DNA of 64,000 bases from Streptomyces sp. RPA4-2. GTDB lineage: Bacteria > Actinomycetota > Actinomycetes > Streptomycetales > Streptomycetaceae. Shown here in pieces: positions 26,527-34,714 of this stretch (positions within the stretch are counted from its first letter, which is position 1; each line of letters opens with the position of its first letter). The notes under the pieces are model-generated. The model worked only from the letters and a program-made list of their open reading frames with translations. It ran no database searches and was not told where the DNA came from. The translations under genes were made by a program, and so were the position numbers. The stretch spans positions 2,852,001 through 2,916,000 of the forward strand of contig NZ_CP050975.2 in NCBI RefSeq assembly GCF_012273515.2, written 5' to 3'.

Positions 26527-27327
26527 ATGACCACCGCCGCGTCCCGTCGCAGCGACCGGAGGATCAGCCCCGTCTTCGTCGGGATCGTGGCCGTGATGGC
26601 GGTGACGGGGTGGGCGACCTGGACCGGTTTCGCCGAGCAGCCCGGTGTGGCCGTGTTCCTGTTCGTGACGGCCGCGTGGGTCGTCTCGCTCTGCCTGCAC
26701 GAGTACGCGCACGCGCGCACCGCCCTGCACAGCGGTGACATCTCGATCGGCGCGAAGGGCTATCTGACGCTCAACCCGCTGAAGTACACGCACGCGCTGC
26801 TGAGCATCGTGCTGCCGGTGATCTTCGTGATCATGGGCGGGATCGGTCTGCCGGGCGGCGCGGTCTTCATCGAGCGGGGCCGCATCCAGGGCCGCTGGAA
26901 GCACAGCCTGATCTCGGCGGCGGGCCCGCTGACGAACGTGCTGTTCGCGGTGGTGTGCACGGCGCCGTTCTGGCTGCACGCGCTGGACGGCGTGCCGGCC
27001 GCCTTCCAGTACGCGCTGGCGTTCCTCGCGCTGCTCCAGGTCACGGCCGCGATCCTGAACTTCCTGCCGGTCCCGGGCCTGGACGGCTACGGCGTGATCG
27101 AGCCGTGGCTGTCGTACGGTATCCGCCGTCAGGTGGAGCCCTTCGCGCCGTTCGGCCTGCTCGCCGTGTTCGCGGTGCTGTGGATCCCGTCGGTGAACAC
27201 CGTGTTCTTCGACGTGATCGACTCCATCCTGCGCAGCCTGGGTATCGACGAATTCCACAGTTACTGCGGCCAGAACCTCTACCGCTTCTGGAACAGCGCC
27301 GACCAGTTCTGCGCCCTCAGCCGGTGA
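26527..27327 (+). CDS. Site-2 protease family membrane metalloprotease (M50)
   Basis: 266 residues with about six transmembrane helices. The zinc motif HExxH is LHEYAHA, placed in helix 3 as in S2P proteases, and the second metal-binding segment is NFLPVPGLDGYGV (N-x2-P-x-P-x-x-D-G). No PDZ domain is present. Members cleave transmembrane anti-sigma factors or other membrane proteins; the target here is unknown. The ATG follows GGAG and the AGTCCC spacer. Its 3' end overlaps that of the following minus-strand gene by 11 bases. Confidence 0.9.
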   Translation: MTTAASRRSDRRISPVFVGIVAVMAVTGWATWTGFAEQPGVAVFLFVTAAWVVSLCLHEYAHARTALHSGDISIGAKGYLTLNPLKYTHALLSIVLPVIFVIMGGIGLPGGAVFIERGRIQGRWKHSLISAAGPLTNVLFAVVCTAPFWLHALDGVPAAFQYALAFLALLQVTAAILNFLPVPGLDGYGVIEPWLSYGIRRQVEPFAPFGLLAVFAVLWIPSVNTVFFDVIDSILRSLGIDEFHSYCGQNLYRFWNSADQFCALSR

Positions 27328-27532
27328 CGGACCCGGACCGGTCGCGCGTCCGGCCGCGCCGCGCGTAGTACCAGGTCATGTTGGACGAGAGACCGGCCAG
27401 CAGCACCCACACGATCCCCAGCCAGCTGCCCTGGACGAAGGAGACCACGGCCGCGGCGACGGAGAGGACGCAGACCGCGAGGGCGTAGAACGCGAGGCGC
27501 CGGGTCGGGTCGGAGGAGGGCGAGGCGGACAT
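27317..27532 (-). CDS. Small membrane protein (71 aa)
   Basis: MSASPSSDPTRRLAF begins a protein with two hydrophobic helices (about 14-32 and 36-55) and a basic, Arg-rich C-terminus. The ATG at 27532 has AGGAG 9 bases upstream. The coding region overlaps the end of the M50 protease gene on the other strand by 11 bases. Conserved hypothetical in appearance; function unknown. Confidence 0.7.
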   Translation of the reverse strand: MSASPSSDPTRRLAFYALAVCVLSVAAAVVSFVQGSWLGIVWVLLAGLSSNMTWYYARRGRTRDRSGSVTG

Positions 27533-27670
27533 GGGGGACGGCTCCTGACAGACGGACGGATCGCTGGTGCTGCGGTGTCCAGTGTCCCTCATGTCCGTGT
27601 CCCCCATGCCTCATGCCCCGTGCTCCGTGCCCCACTCTCGCCCCGGGCCCGTGCCGCCGCTGTACGTCTA

Positions 27671-27730
27671 CGCGTCCGTCGCCCGTACGTCCGTCATCTG
27701 CACGTCCGTCACCTATACGTCCGTCACCCG
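27671..27730. repeat. Four 15-bp tandem repeats spanning the 3' end of npdG
   Basis: The core CGTCCGTC starts at 27673, 27688, 27703 and 27718, a strict 15-base period. On the minus strand the units encode (V/A)TDV-like pentapeptides. The npdG stop codon (TAG, 27713-27715) falls between two units, so the repeat continues past the stop. This looks like a slipped-strand expansion at a gene end. Confidence 0.8.
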
Positions 27731-28417
27731 CAGGCCCGCGTGGGCCTTGTAGCGCCGGTTCACCGAGATCAGGTTCGCGACCAGCGACTCGACCTGGTGG
27801 GCGTTGCGCAGCCGGCCCGCGAAGACCCCGCGCATGCCGGGGACGCGCCCGGCGAGCGCCTGTACGAGCTCGACGTCCGCGCGCTCCTCGCCGAGGACCA
27901 TCACATCGGTGTCGATCTCCTCGATCTCCGGGTCCTGGAGGAGCACCGCGGAGAGGTGGTGGAAGGCGGCCGTGACGCGTGAGTCCGGCAGCAGGGCCGC
28001 GGCCTGCTCGGCGGCGCTGCCCTCCTCCGGCTTCAGCGCGTACGCGCCCTTCTTGTCGAAGCCGAGCGGGTTGACGCAGTCGACGACGAGCTTGCCCGCC
28101 AGTTCCTCGCGCAGGGCTTCCAGGGTCTTGCCGTGCCCGTCCCACGGCACGGCGACGATCACGAGGTCGCTGCGCCGGGCGCACTCGGCGTTGTCGGCGC
28201 CCTCGACACCGTGCCCCAGTTCCGCGGCGGCGGCCTGCGCCCGCTCCGCGGCACGCGAACCGATGATCACCTTCTGGCCCGCCTTGGCGAGGCGGTAGGC
28301 CAGGCCCTTGCCCTGAGGACCGGTGCCGCCGAGCACGCCCACGACGAGCCCGGACACGTCGGGCAGGTCCCAGGGGTCCTTGGCGGGGGCCTTCTGTGCG
28401 CTGTCAGTAGAGGTCAT
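27713..28417 (-). CDS. npdG: F420H2:NADP oxidoreductase
   Basis: 234 residues. VVGVLGGTGPQGKGLAYRLA is the NADP-binding Rossmann motif (T-G-x-Q-G form typical of Fno/NpdG). IGSRAAERAQ supplies the phosphate-binding Ser-Arg, and VIVAVPWDGHGKTL and VDCVNPLGFDKKGAY are further family blocks. It exchanges hydride between F420 and NADP in the cytoplasm and so feeds F420-dependent enzymes such as the one at 1313. The protein ends in RVTDV, within a tandem repeat. The ATG start begins a short charged lead before the Rossmann fold, as in Streptomyces homologues. Confidence 0.92.
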   Translation of the reverse strand: MTSTDSAQKAPAKDPWDLPDVSGLVVGVLGGTGPQGKGLAYRLAKAGQKVIIGSRAAERAQAAAAELGHGVEGADNAECARRSDLVIVAVPWDGHGKTLEALREELAGKLVVDCVNPLGFDKKGAYALKPEEGSAAEQAAALLPDSRVTAAFHHLSAVLLQDPEIEEIDTDVMVLGEERADVELVQALAGRVPGMRGVFAGRLRNAHQVESLVANLISVNRRYKAHAGLRVTDV

Positions 28418-28463
28418 GGGCCGACCTTACGTGCGCGGATCCCGCCCCGGGGGCCGCGGGGGC

Positions 28464-29549
28464 TCAGGTGAGGGCGGTCACCGGGATGCGCCGGAAGGTG
28501 ATCGTCTCGTACGGGCCGAAGTCGCCGGTCTCGTAGAGGAGTCCCACGGTCTCCGGGTCGACGCGGACCAGATCGCAGTACGCGGCGGGCAGTCCGTCGA
28601 CCGTGTGCACGGGCCGCCAGGTGGTGCCGCCGTCCGCGGAGGCGCGGACCGTCATCAGGGCGCGGGCGGCGGGGTCGGCCGGGCCCGCGTACAGGAGCAG
28701 GTCGGGATCGCGGAGCTGGAGGACGCTGCCCTGGACCACCGGGGTGACGAGTCCCGCCTGCGGACGGAAGGGTTTCAGCAGGGTCCGCCCGCCGTCCGCG
28801 GAGTGCGCGTCGGCGCGGCAGCCCGGCGACGGGGAGTCGTTGCGGGTGTTGAAGTAGACCCGTCCGTCGAGGAGTTCGGCGGCCGTCGTCTCGTTCGCGT
28901 TGACGTATCCGTCGGTGTTCTCGTCGAGATAGCCGAGGTACCAGTTCGCGCCGCGGTCGTCGCTGAGGAGGCAGTGCCCGCTGTTGTACCGCGCCTCCGT
29001 GCCGTTGTCGGTGCCGACGGGCGGCAGGGTGTGGTTGCCGGGCACGACCACGCGGCCGGTGGTGAGCTGGATCGCGTGCCCCGGCGTGGTCGCGTACCAC
29101 CGCCATCCCGCTCTCTTCACCCGCGAGGTGATCTCCCGCGGCGCGGACCAGGTGAGGCCGTCGTCGTCGCTGTACTGCACCCACACGCGACGGCCGTCGG
29201 CGGCGCTCACCCTGCCGCGCAGGATGGCGTCCTCGGTGGCGGTGGCCGCGGCGCGGACGTGCACGAGCAGGATGCGGCCGGTGTCGAGGACGACGGGGGC
29301 GGGGTTGCCCGCGAGGTCCTCCCCGTTCTCGGCCACGGCCTGCAGGGCGCCCCAGGTGCGGCCGCCGTCCGTGGACCGTTTCAGGACGACGGCGATGCGG
29401 CCGTGGTCCTGGGCGGAGTCGACCCGGCCCTCGCAGAAGGCGAGCAGGGTGCCCGCGCGGGTGACGACGAGGGCGGGAATCCGGTAACTCGCCCGGCCTT
29501 CACCACCGGCGCGGAAGGGGACGCTGGTCGTGGTGTTCGGTTCGGTCAT
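28464..29549 (-). CDS. Sialidase-like BNR-repeat glycosidase (exo-alpha-sialidase family)
   Basis: 361 residues folding as a six-bladed propeller. The arginine motif YRIPAL is at about 22-27. Asp-boxes (S-x-D-x-G-x-x-W) appear as STDGGRTW, SDDDGLTW, SDDRGANW and SADGGTTW, plus a variant SADGGRTLL. The further triad Arg residues and the late Tyr/Glu (GLLYETGDFGPYE) fit sialidases. There is no signal peptide or transmembrane segment, so it is cytoplasmic or released by lysis, unlike most secreted Streptomyces sialidases. The ATG at 29549 marks where family homology starts; the frame upstream is non-coding. Confidence 0.9.
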   Translation of the reverse strand: MTEPNTTTSVPFRAGGEGRASYRIPALVVTRAGTLLAFCEGRVDSAQDHGRIAVVLKRSTDGGRTWGALQAVAENGEDLAGNPAPVVLDTGRILLVHVRAAATATEDAILRGRVSAADGRRVWVQYSDDDGLTWSAPREITSRVKRAGWRWYATTPGHAIQLTTGRVVVPGNHTLPPVGTDNGTEARYNSGHCLLSDDRGANWYLGYLDENTDGYVNANETTAAELLDGRVYFNTRNDSPSPGCRADAHSADGGRTLLKPFRPQAGLVTPVVQGSVLQLRDPDLLLYAGPADPAARALMTVRASADGGTTWRPVHTVDGLPAAYCDLVRVDPETVGLLYETGDFGPYETITFRRIPVTALT

Positions 29550-29628
29550 GGGCGGGCTCTGCCCCACTTGGGCGAATTCATGGTGAACTCCGCCTGACGA
29601 GTCGTCGGTTGCGGCAGGATGCGTGCTC

Positions 29629-30231
29629 ATGGATGCCGTACGGGTCGCGTTGTTGCGCGAGGTCCTGGCCGGGACGGAGTGGCCGGGGGCCACCCGGCGG
29701 TTCGCGGGGGCCCTGCGGGGGTCCGTGGTGTCGTACGGGGGCGGGCTGCTGCTCGTGGGCACGGCGGAGTACGAGCCGTGGCACCTGGCCGCGCACCTGG
29801 TGGACGAGGCCGCCTGGTCGGGCACGCCGGAGCTGTCCCCGACGCTGGTGCGGCACGGGGCGCGGGCCTCGGACCCGGCCCACCTCGCCGTGGGCCTCGG
29901 CCGTATCGAGGCCGCGCGGCGCGGGGAGACCCTGCTCGTGGTGGCGCCGTCCGCTCCCGGGGCGCCGCTCCTGGAGCGGGTCCACGACGCCCGGCGGGCC
30001 GGGGCGACCGTGCTCGCGCTCGACGCGGGCGACCGTGAACTGGGGGCGATGGCGCACGAGGCCCTGACCGTGCCGCCCGAGCACGAGCTCGACCTGGACA
30101 CCGTCCAGCACCTCGTCAGCGCGGCGGCCGGGGAGAACACCCTGCCCTCGCAGCGGGGGCGCCGCCGTCTGCGCGACCGGCTCTCCCGGCTCGCGGACCA
30201 GCTGACCGCCCCGCCCGCGGCACGGTGGTAG
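29629..30231 (+). CDS. Conserved hypothetical protein with a SIS-like core
   Basis: 200 residues, soluble, no signal peptide. The segment GETLLVVAPSAPGAPLLERVHDARRAG followed by ATVLALDAG resembles the strand-helix core of SIS (sugar isomerase) domains, where such a pattern binds phosphosugars. The serine-rich SIS signature is weak, so this is a guess. The C-terminus is basic and helical. The ATG at 29629 and the sialidase start at 29549 are divergent, so both genes may share a control region of 79 bases. Confidence 0.65.
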   Translation: MDAVRVALLREVLAGTEWPGATRRFAGALRGSVVSYGGGLLLVGTAEYEPWHLAAHLVDEAAWSGTPELSPTLVRHGARASDPAHLAVGLGRIEAARRGETLLVVAPSAPGAPLLERVHDARRAGATVLALDAGDRELGAMAHEALTVPPEHELDLDTVQHLVSAAAGENTLPSQRGRRRLRDRLSRLADQLTAPPAARW

Positions 30232-30407
30232 CCGCTGCCCTGCCGCGCTCGCGCCGATCCGGGACCGTCATCCTCGGAGACCGTCACCCTCGGCGGCCGG
30301 CCCGTCCCGCCCGGGTGGTCACCGGCCCCGTGCGCTCGGGCAGCGCCCTGAACGGTCGCCCCGCCGGAGCCGGAGGGGCCGCGCCCGGCGAGGGGGCCGG
30401 GCCGGGG

Positions 30408-30638
30408 TCAGTCGTCGTCCGGATTCTGGGCCTGGGCGTCGTGCCACTTGGGGTCCGTCTCCCACTCCAGGTTGCGTTCCTGGGCGGTCTGCATGGCGTG
30501 TTCGGCCTCCGCACGGGTGGTGTAGGGCCCGAAACGGTCCTTGGCGGGGCAGTCCGGCCCCTCCTCGACCTTCTGGTGGACGAGGCAGTAGTACCACTCG
30601 CCGGGTTTCCCGACGGTCCGCTTCTTGAAGAGGGCCAT
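30408..30638 (-). CDS. Small conserved hypothetical protein (76 aa)
   Basis: MALFKKRTVGKPGEWYYCLVH begins a soluble protein with a central Cys pair (YYCLVH, GPDCPAKDRFGPY) and an acidic tail. The motif GPDCPAKDRFGPYTTRAEAEHAM looks like a small SPOR-like or zinc-binding fold. The ATG at 30638 has an AAAGGAG ribosome-binding site; a longer start would reach into the map promoter. It is divergent from map. Confidence 0.75.
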   Translation of the reverse strand: MALFKKRTVGKPGEWYYCLVHQKVEEGPDCPAKDRFGPYTTRAEAEHAMQTAQERNLEWETDPKWHDAQAQNPDDD

Positions 30639-30684
30639 GACCTGCTCCTTTCGCCACGGACATAGTGCCCCCATGCCCGCTGGT

Positions 30685-30697
30685 TAGACTCGCTGGC
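30685..30697 (+). promoter_or_regulatory. -10 element for a leaderless map transcript
   Basis: TAGACT at 30685-30690 is 7 bases before the ATG at 30698 and no Shine-Dalgarno is present. It is the clearest of several leaderless arrangements in the window. Confidence 0.65.
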
Positions 30698-31555
30698 ATG
30701 TCTGGCCAGTCGCTGCTCGTACCAGGAGAGCTCTCTCCCACCCGTCCCGTCCCGGGAAACATCAGGCGTCCCGAGTATGTGGGCAAGCCCGCCCCGACGC
30801 CGTACACCGGTCCGGAGGTGCAGAACGCCGAGACGATCGAGGCGATGCGGATCGCCGGCCGGATCGCCGCGCAGGCGATGGCGGAGGCCGCCAAGCTGAT
30901 CGCGCCCGGCGTCACCACGGACGAGCTGGACCGTGTCGCGCACGCGTACATGTGCGATCACGGCGCCTACCCCTCCACCCTCGGCTACCGCGGTTTCCCC
31001 AAGTCGCTGTGCACCTCCCTCAACGAGGTCATCTGTCACGGCATCCCCGACTCCACGGTCCTGCGGGACGGCGACATCATCAACCTCGACGTGACGGCGT
31101 ACATCGGCGGGGTGCACGGCGACAACAACGCGACGTACCTGGTCGGCGACGTGGACGAGGAGTCGCGGCTGCTGGTCGAGCGGACCCGGGAGTCCCTCGA
31201 CCGTGCGATCAAGGCGGTCAGGCCCGGCCGCCAGATCAACGTCATCGGCCGCGTCATCGAGTCGTACGCCAAGCGCTTCGGGTACGGGGTCGTGCGGGAC
31301 TTCACGGGGCACGGGATCAACTCCTCGTTCCACTCCGGACTGATCGTTCCGCACTACGACAGCCCGCACGCCACGACCGTCATCCAGCCCGGGATGACCT
31401 TCACGATCGAGCCGATGCTGACGCTCGGTACACACGAGTACGACCTGTGGGACGACGGCTGGACGGTCGTGACGAAGGACCGCAGGCGGACGGCCCAGTT
31501 CGAGCACACCCTGGTGGTGACGGAGACCGGCGCGGAGATCCTGACGCTGCCGTAG
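30698..31555 (+). CDS. map: Type I methionine aminopeptidase
   Basis: 285 residues. The pita-bread metal ligands are visible: two Asp in [15 protein letters not shown], His in FTGHGI, Glu in FTIEPML and Glu in AQFEHTL. CHGIP carries the substrate-side His. An N-terminal extension of about 40 residues ([19 protein letters not shown]) marks the actinobacterial long form. It removes initiator methionine from new proteins. A 15-bp hairpin at 31603 terminates the unit. Confidence 0.95.
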   Translation: MSGQSLLVPGELSPTRPVPGNIRRPEYVGKPAPTPYTGPEVQNAETIEAMRIAGRIAAQAMAEAAKLIAPGVTTDELDRVAHAYMCDHGAYPSTLGYRGFPKSLCTSLNEVICHGIPDSTVLRDGDIINLDVTAYIGGVHGDNNATYLVGDVDEESRLLVERTRESLDRAIKAVRPGRQINVIGRVIESYAKRFGYGVVRDFTGHGINSSFHSGLIVPHYDSPHATTVIQPGMTFTIEPMLTLGTHEYDLWDDGWTVVTKDRRRTAQFEHTLVVTETGAEILTLP

Positions 31556-31602
31556 TCCCGCCCGCCCCGCTCTACTCCCCCCGTCGGCTCTCTTCCGTCG
31601 AA

Positions 31603-31636
31603 GCCCGCCCTGTCCCGCCGGACAGGGCGGGCTTTC
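31603..31636 (+). terminator. Intrinsic terminator of map
   Basis: AAGCCCGCCCTGTCC (31603-31617) pairs perfectly with GGACAGGGCGGGCTT (31622-31636) around a CGCC loop and is followed by T. Confidence 0.9.
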
Positions 31637-31741
31637 GTGTGCGTGCCGTCACGGGCCTCACCTGGGGGCGCGCCCGGATCCGGTGTACGGTTTTACCGAC
31701 AGCGTGTCGGAAACCTTACCGACAAGGAGTCGACAACGCCG

Positions 31742-31768
31742 TTGACTTAGGTAAGGCTAACCATACAA
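31742..31768 (+). promoter_or_regulatory. Iron box and promoter of the heme oxygenase gene
   Basis: TTAGGTAAGGCTAACCATA at 31747-31765 matches the DtxR/IdeR consensus (TTAGGTTAGGCTAACCTAA) at 16 of 19 positions. It overlaps a TTGACT -35-like hexamer at 31742-31747, so iron-loaded repressor would block RNA polymerase and the gene is expressed when iron is scarce. Confidence 0.88.
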
Positions 31769-31807
31769 AATCCGAGTGGCTCTCGTTCCCCCGGCCCCGG
31801 AGGTCCC

Positions 31808-32455
31808 ATGGACCCTTTCTCGACGCTCATCCGCACCGCCTCGCACGAGCAGCACACGGAGGCGGAGACCTCGACGTTCATGAGTGACCTGCTCGGCGGC
31901 AGGCTCGGCGTCGACGCGTACGCGCGCTACACCGAGCAGCTGTGGTTCGTGTACGAGGCCCTGGAGGCGGACGCCGGGACACTGGCCGCCGATCCGGTCG
32001 CCGGGCCCTTCATCCAGCCCGGCCTGCTGCGCCGCGCCGCGCTGGAGCGGGACCTGACGCATCTGCGGGGCGCCGGCTGGCGCTCGACGCTCACCGCGCT
32101 TCCGGCCACCGAGGCGTACGCGGCGCGTGTCGCGGAATGCGCCCGCGCGTGGCCCGGCGGCTACATCGCCCACCACTACACCCGTTACCTCGGCGACCTC
32201 TCCGGCGGCCAGATCATCCGCGACAAGGCCGAGCGCACCTGGGGCTTCGCCCGGAAGGGCGACGGAGTCCGCTTCTACGTCTTCGAGGACATCGCCAACC
32301 CGGCCGCGTTCAAGCGCGGATACCGCGCACTCCTGGACTCGGTCCCCGCGGACGACCTGGAGCGGCAGCGCATCATCGCGGAGTGCAAGCGGGCGTTCGC
32401 GCTGAACACGGCGGTGTTCGGGGCGCTGGGCGAGGAGTTCCGGCTGAGCGCCTGA
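31808..32455 (+). CDS. hmuO: Biliverdin-producing heme oxygenase
   Basis: 215 residues of the HmuO/HO-1 fold. The proximal heme His is in RTASHEQHTEAE near the N-terminus. The distal helix has GDLSGGQIIRDKA, whose glycines make room for O2 on heme. YGYIAHHYTRY-like sequence (GGYIAHHYTRYLGDLSGG) and FYVFEDI complete the pattern. It cleaves heme to biliverdin, CO and Fe2+, releasing iron in the cytoplasm. The iron box upstream shows it belongs to the DtxR regulon. The heme importer genes nearby (33645-34536) have decayed. Confidence 0.95.
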   Translation: MDPFSTLIRTASHEQHTEAETSTFMSDLLGGRLGVDAYARYTEQLWFVYEALEADAGTLAADPVAGPFIQPGLLRRAALERDLTHLRGAGWRSTLTALPATEAYAARVAECARAWPGGYIAHHYTRYLGDLSGGQIIRDKAERTWGFARKGDGVRFYVFEDIANPAAFKRGYRALLDSVPADDLERQRIIAECKRAFALNTAVFGALGEEFRLSA

Positions 32456-32467
32456 CCTTCGCGTACG

Positions 32468-32497
32468 GGCCCGCCCACCAGGTCACCGGGCGGGTCC
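32468..32497. terminator. Shared hairpin between convergent heme oxygenase and PhzF genes
   Basis: GGCCCGCCC (32468-32476) faces GGGCGGGTCC (32488-32497), giving a 9-bp stem with one G-U pair between the two converging genes. Confidence 0.6.
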
Positions 32498-32532
32498 GCC
32501 GTGTGGTGAACAGGGTCGCCGGGCCGGCCGTG

Positions 32533-33177
32533 TCACTGTTCCAGGAACACCCGGCCGCCGACCTCCACCCAGCCCTCCGGCTGCGGCGCCGTGAGGATCT
32601 GGGAGCCGCCGCCCTGGACGATGTTGAGCGCGCGGCCGAGCCGGGCCGTCAGCAGGAGAGCCGCCGCCCCGGTCGCCTCGTCCTCGTCGATGCCGTCGTC
32701 GCGGCCGGGGAAGGCGCGGGCGCGCACCCGTCCCGCCGATTCGTCCTCCCAGGCCCAGGCGTAGATCCACTCGCCGCGCGGCGGGACGGGCAGGGCGTCC
32801 ACCTCGGCCGCCGACGCGTACCGGCGCAGGGTGCGGGGCGGCGCCCATTCGGGCCGCGCCTCGATCCAGCTGAACTCGCCGTCGAGCCGGACCCCCACCA
32901 CTCCGGCGGGTGTGACCAGTTCGGGCACGTCGAGCAGCCATCCCACCCCGACGCACGGATGCCCGGCGAAGGGCAGCCGCAGGGTCGGGGTGTAGATGTC
33001 GACGACCCCGCGCTCGGGGTCGTCGACGAAGACGGTCTCGCTGAAACCGAGTTTGGCCGCGAGGGCCTGACGGTCGTCGGGGTCCGGCAGCACCGAGCCC
33101 TCACGCACGACACCGAGTTCGTTGCCGTATCCGCCGTCGGGTCCGCAGAACACCCGCAGCACGTCGTAATCAGTCAC
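32533..33177 (-). CDS. PhzF-family isomerase-like protein
   Basis: 214 residues, short for the PhzF family (usually 260-300). Present are the N-terminal VLRVFCGPDGGYGNELGVV, where the Glu-containing NEL segment corresponds to the catalytic Glu region, LRLPFAGHPCVGVGWLL (family GHAT-like motif) and a C-terminal GIDEDEATGAAALLLTARLG block. The first and second pseudo-symmetric halves are both present but the loops are shortened. Family members are epimerases or isomerases; substrate unknown. Confidence 0.82.
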   Translation of the reverse strand: MTDYDVLRVFCGPDGGYGNELGVVREGSVLPDPDDRQALAAKLGFSETVFVDDPERGVVDIYTPTLRLPFAGHPCVGVGWLLDVPELVTPAGVVGVRLDGEFSWIEARPEWAPPRTLRRYASAAEVDALPVPPRGEWIYAWAWEDESAGRVRARAFPGRDDGIDEDEATGAAALLLTARLGRALNIVQGGGSQILTAPQPEGWVEVGGRVFLEQ

Positions 33178-33307
33178 GCGGGCATTGAAACATCATAGGA
33201 ACGACGATCGCCGTTGAGCCGGACCCGGCGGACGGTCACGACAGCCGCGCGGCCGGCGCCGGTCTCGACGTCGCCCGCGCGCTCCGGTCCCGGCCTCGGT
33301 CCCGGTC

Positions 33308-33353
<46 letters not shown>

Positions 33354-33368
33354 ACCCTGCGGCGGGCG

Positions 33369-33640
33369 TCAGCCCAGAACTCGCCGCCTGCGCACGGCGA
33401 CGACGACTCCCGCGCCCGCGGCGGCCGTCATCGCGGCCGCCGCGCCGAGCGCGCCGAGCTCGCCGAGAGGCGGGGACGGAGGCGGAGGCGGACGCGGAGG
33501 CGGACGCGGAGGCGGACGCGGAGGCGGACGCGGAGGCGGAGGCGGTCGGGGACGGGGACGGGGACGGGGACGACGGGGAACTCGGCGACGGCGAGGCCGG
33601 GTCCGAGGCGGACGGGCTCGGTGACGGCGACTGCGTGGGC
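33369..33640 (-). pseudogene. C-terminal remnant of a cell-surface heme-binding (HtaA-like) protein
   Basis: On the minus strand, a Ser/Pro then Ser/Ala repeat linker (33475-33640) leads, after a frameshift near 33470, into a membrane anchor (LGELGALGAAAAMTAAAGAG, then VVVAV and a basic RRRR tail) with a stop at 33369. This linker-helix-basic tail is how actinobacterial HtaA/surface heme receptors end. No HtaA domain remains: at 33645 the sequence switches to the opposite-strand hmuU remnant. The HtaA identification rests on the neighbourhood and the tail type. Confidence 0.5.
33484..33584. repeat. 12-bp and 6-bp tandem repeats of the Ser/Ala/Pro linker
   Basis: GGAGGCGGACGC is repeated four times at 33484-33531 (minus strand: Ala-Ser repeats), followed by GGGGAC hexamers at about 33556-33584 (minus strand: Ser-Pro repeats). 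Confidence 0.8.
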
Positions 33641-33644
33641 GCCG

Positions 33645-33832
33645 GGGCACGGTTCCTGATCCCTGGCAGCGCCCTGGGCGGCGCGGTGGTGCTGCTGGGC
33701 GCCGACCTCGCGGCCCGGACGATCGCCCAGCCCGACGGACTTCCGCTCGGTGTGCTCACCGCCCTGCTCGGCAGCCCGTTCTTCTTCTGACTGATGCGCA
33801 AGACCCGTCGCGGACAAGGAGGTTGGGCATGA
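33645..33832 (+). pseudogene. hmuU: C-terminal fragment of heme ABC transporter permease HmuU with a nonsense mutation
   Basis: The frame reads …[20 protein letters not shown], then [16 protein letters not shown], the last helix of FecCD-type permeases, and stops at a TGA (33788-33790) where the family has Trp (TGG). The reading continues sensibly for 14 codons ([13 protein letters not shown]) to a TGA that overlaps the hmuV ATG, exactly as in intact hmuUV operons. All of the protein upstream of about 33645 is missing. Confidence 0.75.
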
Positions 33833-34536
33833 GGTTCCCGCGTACGGCGCGCCCCGCGCCCCCGCCAAACAGGGCGGGAAAGTCGACGCTGCTCGCCGCG
33901 CTCGCCGCCGATCTGCGCGCCAGTGCGGGAGTCGTAGGGGTCCACGGGCGTCCGGCAGCGGACTGGACGGCGCCCGAACTCGCCCTGCGCCGGGCCGTGC
34001 TCCCCCAGCCCGCGTCGCTCTCCTTCCCGTTCACGGTCGAGGAGGTCGTACGGATGGGTCGCGCGCCCTGGGCCGGGCGCCGGAGCGGACGACGACGCGG
34101 CCGTCGCCGGGGCCATGGCGGTCACGGAGGTCGCGGAGTTCGCCGCCCGGCCCTTCTCCGCGCTCAGCGGCGGTGAGCGGGCCCGGGTGGCGTTCCCCGG
34201 GTGCTCGCCCAGCACGCTCCGCTGCTGCTGCTCGACGAGCCGACCGCCGCCCTCGACCTCAGACACCAGGAGTTGGTGCTGCGGGTCTGCCGGGAAAGAG
34301 AATGCGCCGGGGACGCGGTGGTCGTGGTCCTGCACGATCTCGGACTCGCCGCGACGCACGCGCACCGGGTGGCCGTGCTGAGCGCCGGCCGGGTCGCGGC
34401 CGGCGGCCCGCCGGCCGCGGTGTTCACCGGCGAGTTGCTGAGCGAGGTCTACCGCCGGCCCGTCGACGTGCTCGCGCACCCGCGGACCGGCGCCGTCCTG
34501 GTGACCCCCCGGCCGCGACCCTTGACCGTCCCTTGA
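33829..34536 (+). pseudogene. hmuV: Heme ABC transporter ATPase HmuV, deleted and frameshifted
   Basis: Recognisable pieces in order: [16 protein letters not shown] (Walker A with Gly changed to Arg and the 40-50 residues before it deleted), [20 protein letters not shown] (Q-loop), then a shift to another frame for [20 protein letters not shown] (signature), and a shift back for APLLLLDEPTAALDLRH (Walker B) and VVVVLHDLGLA (H-loop). The last frame runs to the natural end at 34536. With a broken Walker A and two frameshifts it cannot be an active ATPase. Confidence 0.8.
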
Positions 34537-34627
34537 CCCCTCTGTGGCGTCTGCTTTGAGCCATCGTGATCAGGACGTGCCAGTGCGACGAACGTGAGAG
34601 CTGAATCACTGGACGGGCGGGTATCAC

Positions 34628-34666
34628 TGAGGTAAGCCTCAGGTAAGTTAGGCCAGCCTCACCAAA
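34628..34666. promoter_or_regulatory. Two overlapping-type DtxR iron boxes before efeO
   Basis: TGAGGTAAGCCTCAGGTAA (34628-34646) and TTAGGCCAGCCTCACCAAA (34648-34666) both resemble the 19-bp DtxR/IdeR consensus and lie end to end about 50-85 bases before the efeO start. Two sites would give tight iron-dependent repression of the efe operon. Confidence 0.75.
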
Positions 34667-34714
34667 TGGCGCGGTCCCTTCCGCGCGTTCGTCCCTCGTT
34701 CTCCTGGAGCCTGA

